A stretch of 64,000 bases of DNA from Puffinus mauretanicus (lineage: Eukaryota > Chordata > Aves > Procellariiformes > Procellariidae): contig JAJKFH010002906.1 of NCBI GenBank assembly GCA_023333565.1, positions 2,868,501 to 2,932,500 on the forward strand. Reading direction: 5' to 3'. Under the pieces are notes generated by a model. The model did not search any database. It was not told the DNA's origin and saw only the letters and a program-made list of their open reading frames with translations. The number at the start of each line of letters is the position of its first letter. Position 1 is the stretch's first letter. Positions 1-10,970 of this stretch are shown here, one piece after another. The position numbers and the translations under genes are program-made.

Positions 1-628
1 GTACTGAAAGGCCGCAATAAGGTCTCCCTGAAGCCTTCTCTTCTCCAGGCTGAATAACCCCAACTCTCTCAGCCTTTCTTCATAGGAAAGGTGTTGCAGC
101 CCACTGTGGCCCTTCACTAGACCCTCTCCAACAGGTCCGTGGCTTTCTTGTTCTGGGGGCACCAGAGCTGGACACAGTACTTCAGGTGGGGTCTCACCAG
201 AGCAGAGGAGAGGGGCAGAATCACCTCCCTCGACCTGCTGGCCACGCTTCTTTTGATGCAGCCCGGGATACAGTTGGCATCCAGGGCTGCGAGCGCACAT
301 TGTCAGCTCAGGTCCAGCTTTTCATCCCCCAGTACCCCCAAGTCCTTCTCGGCAGAGCTGCTCTCAGTCCCTTCATCCCCCAGCCTGTCTTGATACTGGG
401 GGTTGCCCCGACCCAGGTGCAGGACCTTGCACTTGGCCTTGTTGAACCCCTTCACACAGGCCCAGTTCTTGAGCTTGTCCAGGTCCCTCTGGATGGCATC
501 CCGTCCCTCAGGTGTGTCAACTGCACCACTCGGCTTGGTGTCATCTGCAAACTTGCTGAAGGTGGACTCGATCCCACTGTCTATGTCATTGATGAAGACA
601 TTAAACAGTACCGGTCCCAATACCCCAA
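1..628 (-). mobile_element. CR1 LINE fragment, truncated at window edge
   Basis: This is a CR1-type non-LTR retrotransposon in reverse orientation. Read on the minus strand it carries the reverse-transcriptase end of ORF2, including the FADDTK catalytic motif and the downstream [10 protein letters not shown] and EKDLGVL segments. It then continues toward the 3' part, with the conserved stretch on one large exon-like block reading into the left window edge. The 5' end is truncated near 628, inside the RT domain just before the segment [16 protein letters not shown]; this is typical of incomplete reverse transcription. The 3' end lies outside the window. It belongs to the same broad lineage as the copy at 60988-61493 rather than the one at 28082. 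The truncation boundary is good to about 10 bases. Confidence 0.93.
303..628 (-). pseudogene. CR1 ORF2 reverse-transcriptase remnant
   Basis: This open stretch on the minus strand encodes the part of a CR1 reverse transcriptase that holds the metal-binding FADD motif, preceded by FINDIDSG and followed by the thumb-like region with [12 protein letters not shown]. The frame closes at a stop just after the segment [15 protein letters not shown], where intact CR1 ORF2 would continue. The endonuclease and the N-terminal RT motifs are missing, so the fragment cannot mobilise itself. Confidence 0.85.
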
Positions 629-3600
629 TAAAATGTTGGGTGTGTTTCAGTGGGGTCAAAAATATATGAATCTCACGGTCTAAGATTGGATATTATATTG
701 TTTGGAATAGTTGCTTCCTATGGGACAGAAAACAAAACATGCTGAAGTGGAATTATTTTCTTTCTTTTCCACGTTCCAATGACAGTCAAGTAAAAAAAGG
801 TTTGTCTTCATTATTAAAAGTTAAAAGATAAACTGTTAATGACTGTGTCTTTAATTGAGGATATTACTAGCTATATCTTAATTTCTTAGTTTGGGGTCTG
901 ATCTTCCTTCATGGATCTTTTTTTCTTCCTTTCTAGTTATTTCTGAAGCCATATGAATGATACCTAATGATAGTTTTTCTTATTCCCAACCACATCTTGT
1001 CGATTCCTTATTCTAAGCCCATCTTTCTTACTCATCAGTGCTATAGTACATTAGAACATTCAACAGTACCACTTAACTGTAGTATATAAAACATTTTACT
1101 CCTACTTCAGTCTGTAACTGCAGATTTAGCCTAATAAAAAGGGCGGTTCTGACCTGTACCAATAAACTATAAAATGCACTGTGGTCTAAATGAGAATATT
1201 ACTTATTATAGAAATCTTCTACACTCATATTAGTCATAAAGCTTTGGTGAAATTGTGCATGTTGAAGGAACTAAGCAACCAGAAATGCTACAAAGGGATC
1301 TCCAGCTAATCTTTTCCGGGAAAGCTGTAACAACACAAAATACAGTATACTTTTGATTGTTATTTTTCTAATAACTGAAAGTACAAAGGGATGCATTAAA
1401 AACTTGTTTTAGCTTGCTTAAGAGAAAGCTAAATGAGAGGCAGGTCAGCAATAACTTAATGTACTGTCCAAAGTTTGCAAAGTATTTTTAAATTAAATAG
1501 CCGTATTGTTTACATCCTTTTAAAGATCCGAGGGAAAGGTGGCAGGGCGGGGTTCCGACATCATACACTCAGATCTCCCATCCAAAACTGCATGTGTCTC
1601 AGAATCTGGATTTGCTCAGAAATTGCTGTAAGATGCACTTTAAGAACTGCTAACTCTGGTATTGTACCATACAATCCAACACGGTTTTCTTCATCTGTGC
1701 TTCTACAATGCTAGTACATTGAGTAGTTGCAGGATATTTTCTCCTATACTTAGTCCTTCTCTGCTTTTAATTTAGCCCTTTTTTTTTTTTTTAAATGGGA
1801 GTTACTTCTTATTTTTAGTTTGCAAATCTTTATTCCCTTAGCCTGCATTGACATAGTGAAAGTTATTTAAATGTTTGCAATAAGTAATACATTTCTGCAA
1901 GTGATAAGAAAACTTATTTAGTCAAGAACACTTTTTAACAAGAATACTAACTGTATTTTATATGGAAATAAACTTGGACTAAAATTAATCTTCCAAGGTC
2001 TAATTTTGTCGAAGGTGAACTGAACAAGTTAGGGAGAACAATAGGAAAATACAAGAAATTGGAAAGCTCTTTTTAAGCTGCCAATGTGTATGTTAGTAAA
2101 GGGCACACTCCACTGCCTTATGCTCTTGGCTTCAGTTGCCTTAATTTTTTTTTAGTTATTAATGTGGAATTCTCTTTACTTCAAATTGTCCACCTTCAAA
2201 AACCAAATTGAGTGCAGTAAAATTTTATAATCTGTTAGTTTTCTTGGAATATGATGAGCGTGCTAGTGGAGAAGTCCACTTCAAGGTACTTTGTATTCAG
2301 AAAACACTGCAGCATTGCTGCCCTAAAGAAGATTTTCAAATTTTGGAGCTAATGGTATACTTGGTACACTTGCATGAGGTATACTGGTGAGAACTAGAAA
2401 AACTAAAAAAATATAATGCCCTTGAATTGTTTTGTTCCATTGAAGTGCAGTGCTTCTCTGTAGTACCAACTTCTGTAGCATCTCTTTGGGACAAAAAGAG
2501 TTTAGTGGTTCTCACACCACATAATATTAAAAGTATCATAATTGGTATTTCAAGTCCTTTTAACATGTTCTTGTTTGGTGTATCAAAGAAATTAAAGCTT
2601 GGTGTATCAAAGAAATTCAAAGCTCAACTTTGAAATGAACATTGAACAACATTGAAATGAACCTATGCCATTTTCAATACATGTTGAAATCCTTCCTCCT
2701 CCTTTTAATGAAAGTAACGTATACTTTAACAGATGTTTTACCCGTCGCTTTTGAGGAGTTTCTTATCTTTGAGGTATATGAGCTGAGTAGTGCAGTGTTG
2801 GATTCAATATAGTTCTTATACTTGTATAGAAGTGGTGCGTAGAAGTGAACAAATTCACCCAAAGAAAGTTGAAATATCTTTCAGTTTACTCAGTAAATCA
2901 GTCCAGGCTTATTAAATCAACCTAAGAATAGAACTTCTATCAGTTAAACTTTCCACTGGGATTTATGATTGGAGTGCATATAATACCTCATTACTGATCA
3001 ATGCACGAGAGATGCTCTGTTGTCATTTGTATTCATGGGAAGTATCTGTACTAGATTTCATTTTACATTTTTGTAAATAAAATTCCATTAATTATTAACA
3101 AAAATTGAGTGAACCTTGAAACTCGCTGGATCACAGTGCAACAATCAAAGAGAAGCAGTGATTCTTCTGGATACTCTTTATTTCAAAGTTAAGTTTCCAA
3201 CTAATATTACGTATTTCTTTCTTGTTGACGAATTACATTTTCAGCAGTTTAGGGAAACAAGAAATACGATGGCCTAACCAATGTTATTTGTCAAACTAAA
3301 TTAAAGCTTAAAGCAAGTTAAAAAGACTATCTTCCAAAGCAGCAACAAGATAATATATAAATTATCCAAATGCCATCACCAGCACTTATGATAAAAATTT
3401 GCATACTTCTTTATCAAAATCAGAGTTTACCTGAGAGTGTGATTTCTAATGCAATAGAAATAATTATCTTATAAGTAGAACTTGGGGCAGGGGGGCTATT
3501 AGTTTAAAGAAAAAGTGTTTATAGGTTTTTGCCTGTTTGTTTTTAGAAATTGATTGGTTTGTGCCCATTCCTTTGCTACTTTTGAATATGAAAGGAAATA

Positions 3601-4594
3601 GGGAAAGATATTATTTCACAGAAACAGTGGTGCTAGAAATGAGATTGTGTTTTATCTTTTGATAGTCACTTTTTTTTAATCTAATCTACTCTGGTAATAG
3701 CCATTCTCTACATGTTAAAAAAGAGAGAAAAGAAAGCACTTATTTTGCAGAAAGAAATCAGTAAAGTGTCTTTATTTTTACTCTTGCCCTGCATATAGGA
3801 AGCTGTCAAAAAGTGTGGCAGCTGACATCATAGCCAAACTGACTCCTGAAGACTTCAAGTGTACTAGTTTCTTGTGGGGAGTATTTAATTACTAGCCAGT
3901 TCATGGGCCCAGCTGCATTAACATGAGTCAGCTGAAGGAGCATTTATAGCCATTATTCAGAGTGGAGTTTGCATTTGATAAATTCATAAGCATTATCAAA
4001 AAAAGTAGTAAGTTTAAGATGCTTTAAAAGGTTTAAAAATTCACAGCAGCTTCCTGACTTAAATGTGTGGCCCAACAGGAAAAAGCAGCGTGAAGTTCTC
4101 TGTTCTGTTTGGATTAAAAGTTTTGAAGAGTGCTTCTGAAACACTTTATTTACATGTTTTATTTTCTGGTACAATATTTTCAGTTAATTCAAATTCAGCT
4201 CAAATTAACAACTCCATGTGCTTTGGGATAATTAAATTACAGTCTCCTCTTATCTTGGCTCACCATGCAGACTATTGCCCACCCCTATAGCTGCCTTTAC
4301 TCCATTGCTATAGCAGCTCCGTTATTTAGGAATAAATCTTTTCTTCTCCCCATCAGTTGTTGTGAAAGGAATGTAAACCACCTGTGAAAAAAATTAGCAT
4401 ATTTGGACGGACTTCTTGCGTTGGCTTGTCTGGCTGTATTCCGGGTGTTTTTATGGCTGTGTAAGGGAAGGAGTAAGGAAGCTATTTCAGCTGGTCCTGG
4501 TTATCAAAATTTTCCGTGGGCTGGGAGGGGGGAAAAGAAAGGATAAAGAAAACCAGATTCTTATGAATTAAGGTGGGAGATAAAGGGGGGAGGG
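629..4594. other. AT-rich unique sequence, no confident gene
   Basis: This is AT-rich single-copy-looking DNA with short homopolymer runs. It holds one local tandem duplication (2575-2623) and one weak plus-strand exon-like segment (2239-2378), which is discussed in the findings. No recognisable repeat family or RNA gene was seen. Confidence 0.5.
2575..2623. repeat. Tandem duplication, 24/25-bp unit x2
   Basis: The unit beginning TTGGTGTATCAAAGAAATT occurs twice back to back (2575-2598 and 2599-2623); the second copy has a one-base insertion. A further short duplication around TTGAAATGAAC lies immediately downstream (about 2630-2662), so this spot has suffered repeated replication slippage. 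Confidence 0.9.
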
Positions 4595-4885
4595 ATGTGA
4601 AGCGCGGCTGAGCGAGTGTATTAGCCCAAGCCGCGGCCGCCGCGTCGGGGAGCATCACCCGTGAGATGCCCCCGCGTTGTCCGGGCAACCCCGGTTGCCG
4701 TGGCGACGGCGGCCGCGGCCGCGGGGCGAGTACCGATCGCCGCCGCCCCGGCCCTCCCGGGGCTGCGGGTGCCCGCCGGGCGCTAGCGACCCTCCTAACC
4801 TTTGGCTGGCAAAAGGCGTTCGCTCCCGGCTGAGTGGAAGAGGGGCCCCGCCGAAGGCTGCTGCCGGGTTTCCAGAGCCCTTGCA
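4595..4885 (+). promoter_or_regulatory. CpG island, probable gene promoter
   Basis: A GC- and CpG-dense block stands out sharply from AT-rich surroundings. It includes two NotI-type GCGGCCGC sites (one at 4633-4640, others in 4709-4725) and runs of CGCCGCCG. No CR1 or LTR sequence covers it, so it is not repeat-derived CpG. Such islands usually mark vertebrate promoters. A good splice-donor match (CCC followed by GTGAGA) sits at 4660/4661, and a good acceptor (TTTCTTTCCACAG) ends at 4926, both on the plus strand. These support transcription to the right, toward the terminal exon at 49278. The direction is inferred; a bidirectional promoter is possible. Confidence 0.7.
4684..4707. promoter_or_regulatory. 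Paired X-box-like (RFX) motifs
   Basis: Inside the CpG island, GGCAACC (4684-4690) and GGTTGCC (4693-4699) form an inverted repeat around CC. The second half also forms GTTGCC-GT-GGCGAC (4694-4707), one base from the RFX X-box consensus GTTGCC-NN-GGCAAC. RFX factors drive many ciliary and centrosomal genes through such sites near the start of transcription. The motif match is seen directly; its use is inferred. Confidence 0.5.
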
Positions 4886-4926
4886 GGTTTAGCGAAACTT
4901 TCTGGTCGTGGGTGTTTCTTTCCACA

Positions 4927-7156
4927 GATTGGCGAAAAGAAGTGATACGCACGGCTTAAAAGGCAAATCTGGAAAACAGACTAACACTGGTACTACTCCA
5001 GGGAAACTAGTGATGGTGCAATTCAATTTTTTATATTTTTTTTTAGCATTTATGTAAGTATTTTTTAGTATTTTATGTATTTTTTTATGCACATGATTAG
5101 GAGTAGCACAGACACTCTAATTACCTTCCATGAAAATGGCACAAAAATGAAATTATGCCTCCTATTTGTTAATGTGTAGCAATGAGCTTTGCTGGTAGTA
5201 ACACAGTCACATATTATTTCTTGCACAAGTGGGCATTATCTGTCAGTTCAAATGTGTACTGTACTTATTCAGCTTTAAATTGAGTTTTTAAGCCATGTGT
5301 CTTTACTTACCAGAAAGAATCCTTAAAATAGCCAATTACATTCAACCTTAAAAATTTCATCAAAGGAGGACATCATTTGTGTTTGTTTCTGAAAGGTGAA
5401 AATTGGTTCACAGTTAAAACTGGTTACTTGTATTTTCAGGTGGTTGAGATTTGTATTACCTTTGTACCACATAAACTGGCTTAAAAGGCAGAATGTTTGT
5501 CTTTCTGCTTTTCTTTCCGGTCTGTGCACATATATCTATTTATAACATCCAATCCTCTCACTCAATTCTTTCCTTCAACTCCAGGAAAATGATTGAAACT
5601 GCCTGTACAATGAGGGTTTTGTTGCTTCAGTTTGGGTTGGGTTTTTTTTTTTTTGGGTGGAGGCATTGTTGTTAAAGTTGTAATGGGATACCCAGAAACA
5701 TTTAGGAGAAATCCTAGGCTGACGTGGTAGCTCTTCCTTAAGTGAGTCTGTCATTGAACAGCAGGCTGACTGCCATCAAGAAGGAGCACTTCTGCCACTG
5801 TAGATGTATTTGGGGAAAGGGGGAAGTTATGGAATGGGTTTCTCGGTGAGGAGTTTGTGAACGAATTACCTGAGAGAAATGTCTGGAGCAGAGCTGTGCA
5901 TACATATTGTTCTTTTTCTGGTGGGAAGACAAAGAGAAAGAGAAAAAATAAATTTTACCAAAAAAGTACATTTTTCTGCATTGTGTTGAAAACTGAAATT
6001 TCTTTCCATTTGGCATGAAATATTTGCTTTTCTGAGAGAAAGGAAGAAAAGCAATAGAGAAAGAAGGAGATGGATGTTACTGCCTTTGCTCAACACCCAG
6101 ATTACTTCATCATTTAGCCAGGATATGAGAAACACAGATTCAGTTTCTTTCCTTTGCTTGAGAATATTTGTGAATTTACTAGAAATAAACAAGTCACCTA
6201 CCCACTGGCTTTGATACTCTCCCAATCGGTGCATGCTCTGAATATCTATGAGTAGTGGAACAGTCCTGATGGGCTGAGAGTCTGATTTAAGTCTCAATGA
6301 GAAATGGGTTTGACAGAGTTAATTAAGACATCCAGCCACTGCATTGGATCTTCAACTAACTTTTTAGGTGAAGTTGCAAGGTTTATGGCCTCAGTTATTA
6401 CAATTTAGATAATCCTTAGGTCGGGACATAAAATCTAAGAAGATTTAGATTGATCTGTGGGCCTGTTTTGTGAGGATTTTCTATGTGGATGATGTAGTAG
6501 TATCAAAAGAAAACATGCCTGCAGCCTTTCTTTTCACAACTTTCATACAACCCTTCTTTTTGTAATAACCCATGAAAACATGTCACAATAAATGACAATT
6601 TTTTTTATCTGTCTTTGGAGAAATGCAATCCCAAGGCACCTTCCCTGAATTCCTTGGGAATAAAAGATACTGTGTTTGACATAGTTCTGTAGATCATAGG
6701 ACCAATACTACTGCTTTATGCTTTTTTTCCTTCCTTTTCTTTCTTCTCTTTTGGAGGTTCCTGTTTTGCTACATGATTCAAATGAACATAGTGACTTTTG
6801 AGGAAAGTTACTGTTCTAATTTCACTTCATACTTTTCCAGATCATCTCCCTCATTGCCCTTTTCTGGGTCCTTCATGGGAGAAATTGTTTTAAAAAGATA
6901 ATGCATCAATTTAGGCAGAAGCAAGATAAATTCTCCTACAGTTTCAGGAAAATGTCTCCTGTATTTTTCTTTCAAATAATCATCAATATGAATTAAGCTC
7001 TGGTGTGCAAGTACTAACCAGTCATTTCCTGGATATTTTATTTATTTGTATTTTTTTCTTTATCTTCTTTTTTAGTTATGGTTAAGATAAGCATTGAAGA
7101 ACACAGCGTGTTTCTAATGTCCCTATCATATTTTCTTACACTAACAGAGGATATAA
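4927..7156. other. Sequence between CpG island and first LTR
   Basis: The stretch is mostly AT-rich. Directly after the acceptor ending at 4926 there is a short open plus-strand frame (LAKRSDTHGLKGKSGKQTNTG, broken here as LAKRSDTHGLKG then KSGKQTNTG) that could be a second exon; it is discussed in the findings. Beyond about 5060 nothing supportable was seen. Confidence 0.4.
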
Positions 7157-7161
7157 GGTAG

Positions 7162-7676
7162 TGTCGTGGTTTAACCCCAGCCAGCAAAAATAAACGCCAC
7201 GCAGCCGCTCGATCACCCCCCCGCCCCGGTGGGATGGGGAGAGAATCGGGAGGGCACAAGTAGGAAAAGCTCCCGGGTTGAGATAAAAACAGTTTAATAA
7301 TTGAAATAAAACTAAGTAGAACAGTAAAATAACAATGAGAACAACAACAATAACAGAATACACAAAACAGGCAATGCACGACACAACCGCTCACCGACCG
7401 CCGACCGCGTGTCACGAACGGGGGGCGAGCCCCCCCACACACCTGGTTTTTATACTGAGCATGATGTCACATGGTATAGAATACCCCATTGGCCAGCTGG
7501 GTCCACCACCCCGGCTGCGCTCCCCCCTCCCGGTGCAAGCATCACCCAGCAACAGCCAAAGCATCAATGGGCCATCAATGGGCCATCAACACTCCTTTCA
7601 CACCGAACCCAAAACACAGCACACCCCCCAAGCTACTGGGAAGAAAGTTAACCCTGTCCCAGCTGGAACCAGGACA
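7162..7676 (-). mobile_element. Solo LTR of avian endogenous retrovirus (copy 1)
   Basis: This is a 515-bp solo LTR in minus orientation, with the canonical TG...CA ends (TGTCCTGG...ACCACGACA on the minus strand). It is flanked by a perfect 5-bp target duplication GGTAG (7157-7161 and 7677-7681). Minus-strand promoter elements are a CCAAT box (ATTGG at 7488-7492), a CRE-like TGATGTCA (7462-7469), a TATA box (GTATAAAAACC, 7445-7455) and an ATTAAA polyadenylation signal (7293-7298). A 13-bp unit (CATCAATGGGC...) is duplicated near 7563-7588. There is no internal retroviral sequence, so proviral LTR-LTR recombination is likely. A 5-bp duplication fits ERVL-like elements; the family resembles the zebra-finch TguLTR5 group from memory. 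Confidence 0.93.
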
Positions 7677-8121
7677 GGTAGCATTTAGGTTAGGCTTTTA
7701 TCCCAAATGAAAATGTCCTTCCTGTTCTATATATTTTATGAAAAAATGAATTCATTCTTTCTTGGGTTTTACATTGTAATGCTAGCATCTTCCATTACCT
7801 GATCAGCCCACTCATGTCTTGAAACAAATTCTTAGGTTTTGATAAGTCTGTCACAGTGAAACATAAGGAAAAAACTCCTACTTTTTTGGACTGGCTGCAC
7901 ATTAAAGATTCAAGTAATTGGTTCGCAGTGGTAAGATAACACTTTAGGCATAAGTGTTCATTTGGATAGCGGGTGAATGACTGACTTTCTGTAATGTAAG
8001 AGAGCAGCCTCTTGTTTAATTCACCTGTGGCATTCTAAACTTGTATGTCATTTGTTCCCATAAAACCCATGGGTTCTCTGATGTCTTAGTGTACCTGTTA
8101 AATAAAAAATATCTGAGAAGG

Positions 8122-8162
8122 TTTTTTTTTAAAAAAAAAAAAAAAAAACCAACAAAAAAAAA
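8122..8162. repeat. T9/A18 homopolymer pair plus A9
   Basis: Nine T residues (8122-8130) run directly into eighteen A residues (8131-8148). After CCAAC there follow nine more A residues (8154-8162). This is a low-complexity, slippage-prone tract. Confidence 0.95.
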
Positions 8163-10123
8163 GTGGCAGTACTCAGGAACATCAGAAAGGGAGTTTCAGT
8201 TAGTCTGTGCACGTGGCTTTGTCTTGGTTGTTTTGGTTTTTTTTTTTTGTAAGATTGGATGTCCCAAAACTGCCAGGAATCAGTTTGAGTTACTTGGACT
8301 CATTTTTTTGTGTTCTTTCATGAATCCTTTAGAGTTTAGTGAACATCTATGATAGTGTTGGGGTTTTTTTTTACATAAAGAACAACAGAATTATCTGTTG
8401 ATCAATCAATATTCTCTCCCAGAAGAGTACATATTGTAGTGTTCTCCTATAGAAGAGTTAGGTATTAATGGAGCTATTTTCTGCTGATTTAACTATCTAA
8501 CATTAATTAAACTTTCCAACTGATTTAAATAAGGACTTACTTTAGTCAATGCAAGTATTACTAATCCAAATAGTAACATTACTATAAAGTATCACTATAG
8601 AAGTATCATTGTAATTCCAAGTGGAAATATAATATGGCTTGTGTCCCAAAATGCAGATATAAACCATTAAAACAGCATTCCCCCCCAGCAACATCTGAAT
8701 GGTGGTTTGTTGGAAAACCGAGTGTGAAAGACGTTTACTTCTTAAGCGTACATTATAACTTGATAAATACCATGGTTCAGAGCTTCACACACTGCAATAA
8801 AGTTGAAACATTCACCAACTGCTTTAAGCAAATGAAGATTGCAATTTATTTAGTGATACAATTCTTTTCAGATCAGCCCTGGAAACTTTTGTGTGAAGCA
8901 AATCCATGTGTTAAGATATGTAGCTTCTTTGTTGCCATGCAATTCATTGTGCCACTCAGTAGGTAGGTGAATTCTGTAATATAATACAAATTTATATTTG
9001 TAACTATTCATGAGTTTTAAAATATTAATTTTTTTTATTTTTGTAGAATATTGAAGAGCTATTTCTTTTTTTATAGTATTGACATCCTAGCTGAGCATGG
9101 TAGGAAGCATACAGAGCTTATCTATCATCTCATGCTTGAAAAGTCTGAGTTTCATTTAAATGATTCACTGTTCTAACTTGCACGTATAATTACTGTAAGG
9201 CCATAATAACGGGTCAGAAAAAGCAATTTCTTTTTGCATCAGATGATAGTATTACCTAATAAAGAGAGAATTCCCAGCAAAGATAGGTGTAGATATATTG
9301 TTAAGATTACAGAACATGATTCTCTTGGTTCCTCCTCCCATCTTTAAAAATGATTGATGCTTTATATTTTGTAAGTGTTGCTCTGGTGCCAGGGTATAGG
9401 AAATTCTAAAAGAAACCAGTTTTATACATTAACCTTCCTGAATAGTTTATGCGTTAAAAATTATAACGGTAAAGTGAAACGAGATGGACTGAGTAGAGTT
9501 GACAGCACCTTTCTGAGTGATGAAATTGCTATTGATTTATGACAAATGCCAGTAAAAGCAGGCAGGGACTGTTTTGTTGCTGTCAGATGAGAACTGAAAG
9601 TAGGCAGGTTTTGTTATCAATCATTTGTTGTCGGTGTAAGACAGTGGCAGGCTGTTATAATTGATTTGATAGCTCCGTCTGACTTGAGTTCTAGTGGCCA
9701 CCGCAGATTGTGGCAATGCAGCAGTGCAGAGAATTGACATGAAAAGGAAGTGACATGACTCCTCAGAGGCAAAGTTGTATGATTTAAAGGGATATGTTTG
9801 TCAAAACATTTTATAAATCAGAATTTTCAGCCTGAGATGCAATTTATTGATAGCATACACTTTTGAGGTTAGTTTGAAAATGGGTTTATCATATATCGTG
9901 GCGTTAATTTAAGAGATGTTTTATGACCTAAAAGGATTTGCATGGGTAAAGAGACTTTTTTTTCTCATTTCTATGCCTTGAACAGCAGTTTACATGGTTT
10001 CATTCAGTTTAGTCTTTTGATGAAGCTTTCCCCCGATACAGTATCTATCCCAGTTATGCCTACTGTGACTGTAGAGTATCACTATAACACTTTGATCCTT
10101 TGGGATAGGCTGGGTTTTGTGGG

Positions 10124-10147
10124 TTTTTTTAAAAAAAAAAAAAAAAA
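10124..10147. repeat. T7/A17 homopolymer pair
   Basis: Seven T residues (10124-10130) are followed directly by seventeen A residues (10131-10147), the same architecture as the tract at 8122. Confidence 0.95.
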
Positions 10148-10935
10148 GATAATGATGGCTATTGAAGACCTAGTAGTACTATTGGATAAGGCTTTTGGGA
10201 CTTAATTCTGAGGTAACCCCAAATTTTTCTGTAGTGTAATGTCCAGAAAACCTTACTTGTTTCTCTGTGAATTTTTGATTCCTGAACAATTTTGAAGTTT
10301 GAGGTTCCAGATGAGTTAATTAGTAAAGACAGGTTGTCTTCTTCACCGTTACCTACAACGTAAGGATTATAGAATTAGAAAACATACTGCAGAGAATTAT
10401 CTTAATAAATATTCAAAACATATTTTAGTATAATTGCATGGAAGTCATGGATACGTTCCCCCTCTTCCTCATTTATAAGTAGGAAGTATACCAATTAGAT
10501 ACAGACTTTATTCCCAAACAGAACTATGTTTCAATAATTATTTTATGTATGTGAGAACTTGAGAGATGAGAAAGCATCATATACTTTCCATAAACTGGGG
10601 ATTCATGAGCTAGGAAGGACTCGGACAGGTAAGTAGGTGGAAAGATCAGACTTATTTTTTAATTCCATTGCAGTGTATCTGTACCAAAAGTCAGCAATTC
10701 TCTGACTGGAGCAAGCAAAGTATTTTTACAATTAAAAAAAGTGAAATATTGATGCCATTCACCAGTGTTCAAAAATAATTAGTTCAACTAGAGTAAATGT
10801 AGAGCAGGGCTGCTAGGATAACACAGAAAAATAGACACTATGTAAAATAGAAGCTATGTAAAATGATTGAAACAGCCTGGTTTGTTTAGTCTAACAGAAC
10901 ACAGGCAAGAAGAAAGTGTATTTGTACATATATAC

Positions 10936-10970
10936 GTGTGTGTGTGTGTATAAAATACACACACATATAT
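10936..10970. repeat. TG/CA microsatellite forming a hairpin
   Basis: TGTGTGTGTA (10941-10950) and TACACACACA (10956-10965) are perfect reverse complements separated by TAAAA. G-T wobble pairs extend the stem outward on both sides. The surroundings (10925-11025) are a degenerate TA-rich tract. Confidence 0.9.

Noticed and set aside
139..683. Plus-strand open frames of 84-165 codons
   Set aside because: They are antisense shadows of the minus-strand CR1 copy at 1-628.
7335..7710. Open frames of 73-117 codons
   Set aside because: They lie within the solo LTR at 7162-7676 on the non-coding orientation, and low-complexity Pro/His-rich translation is typical of LTR shadows.
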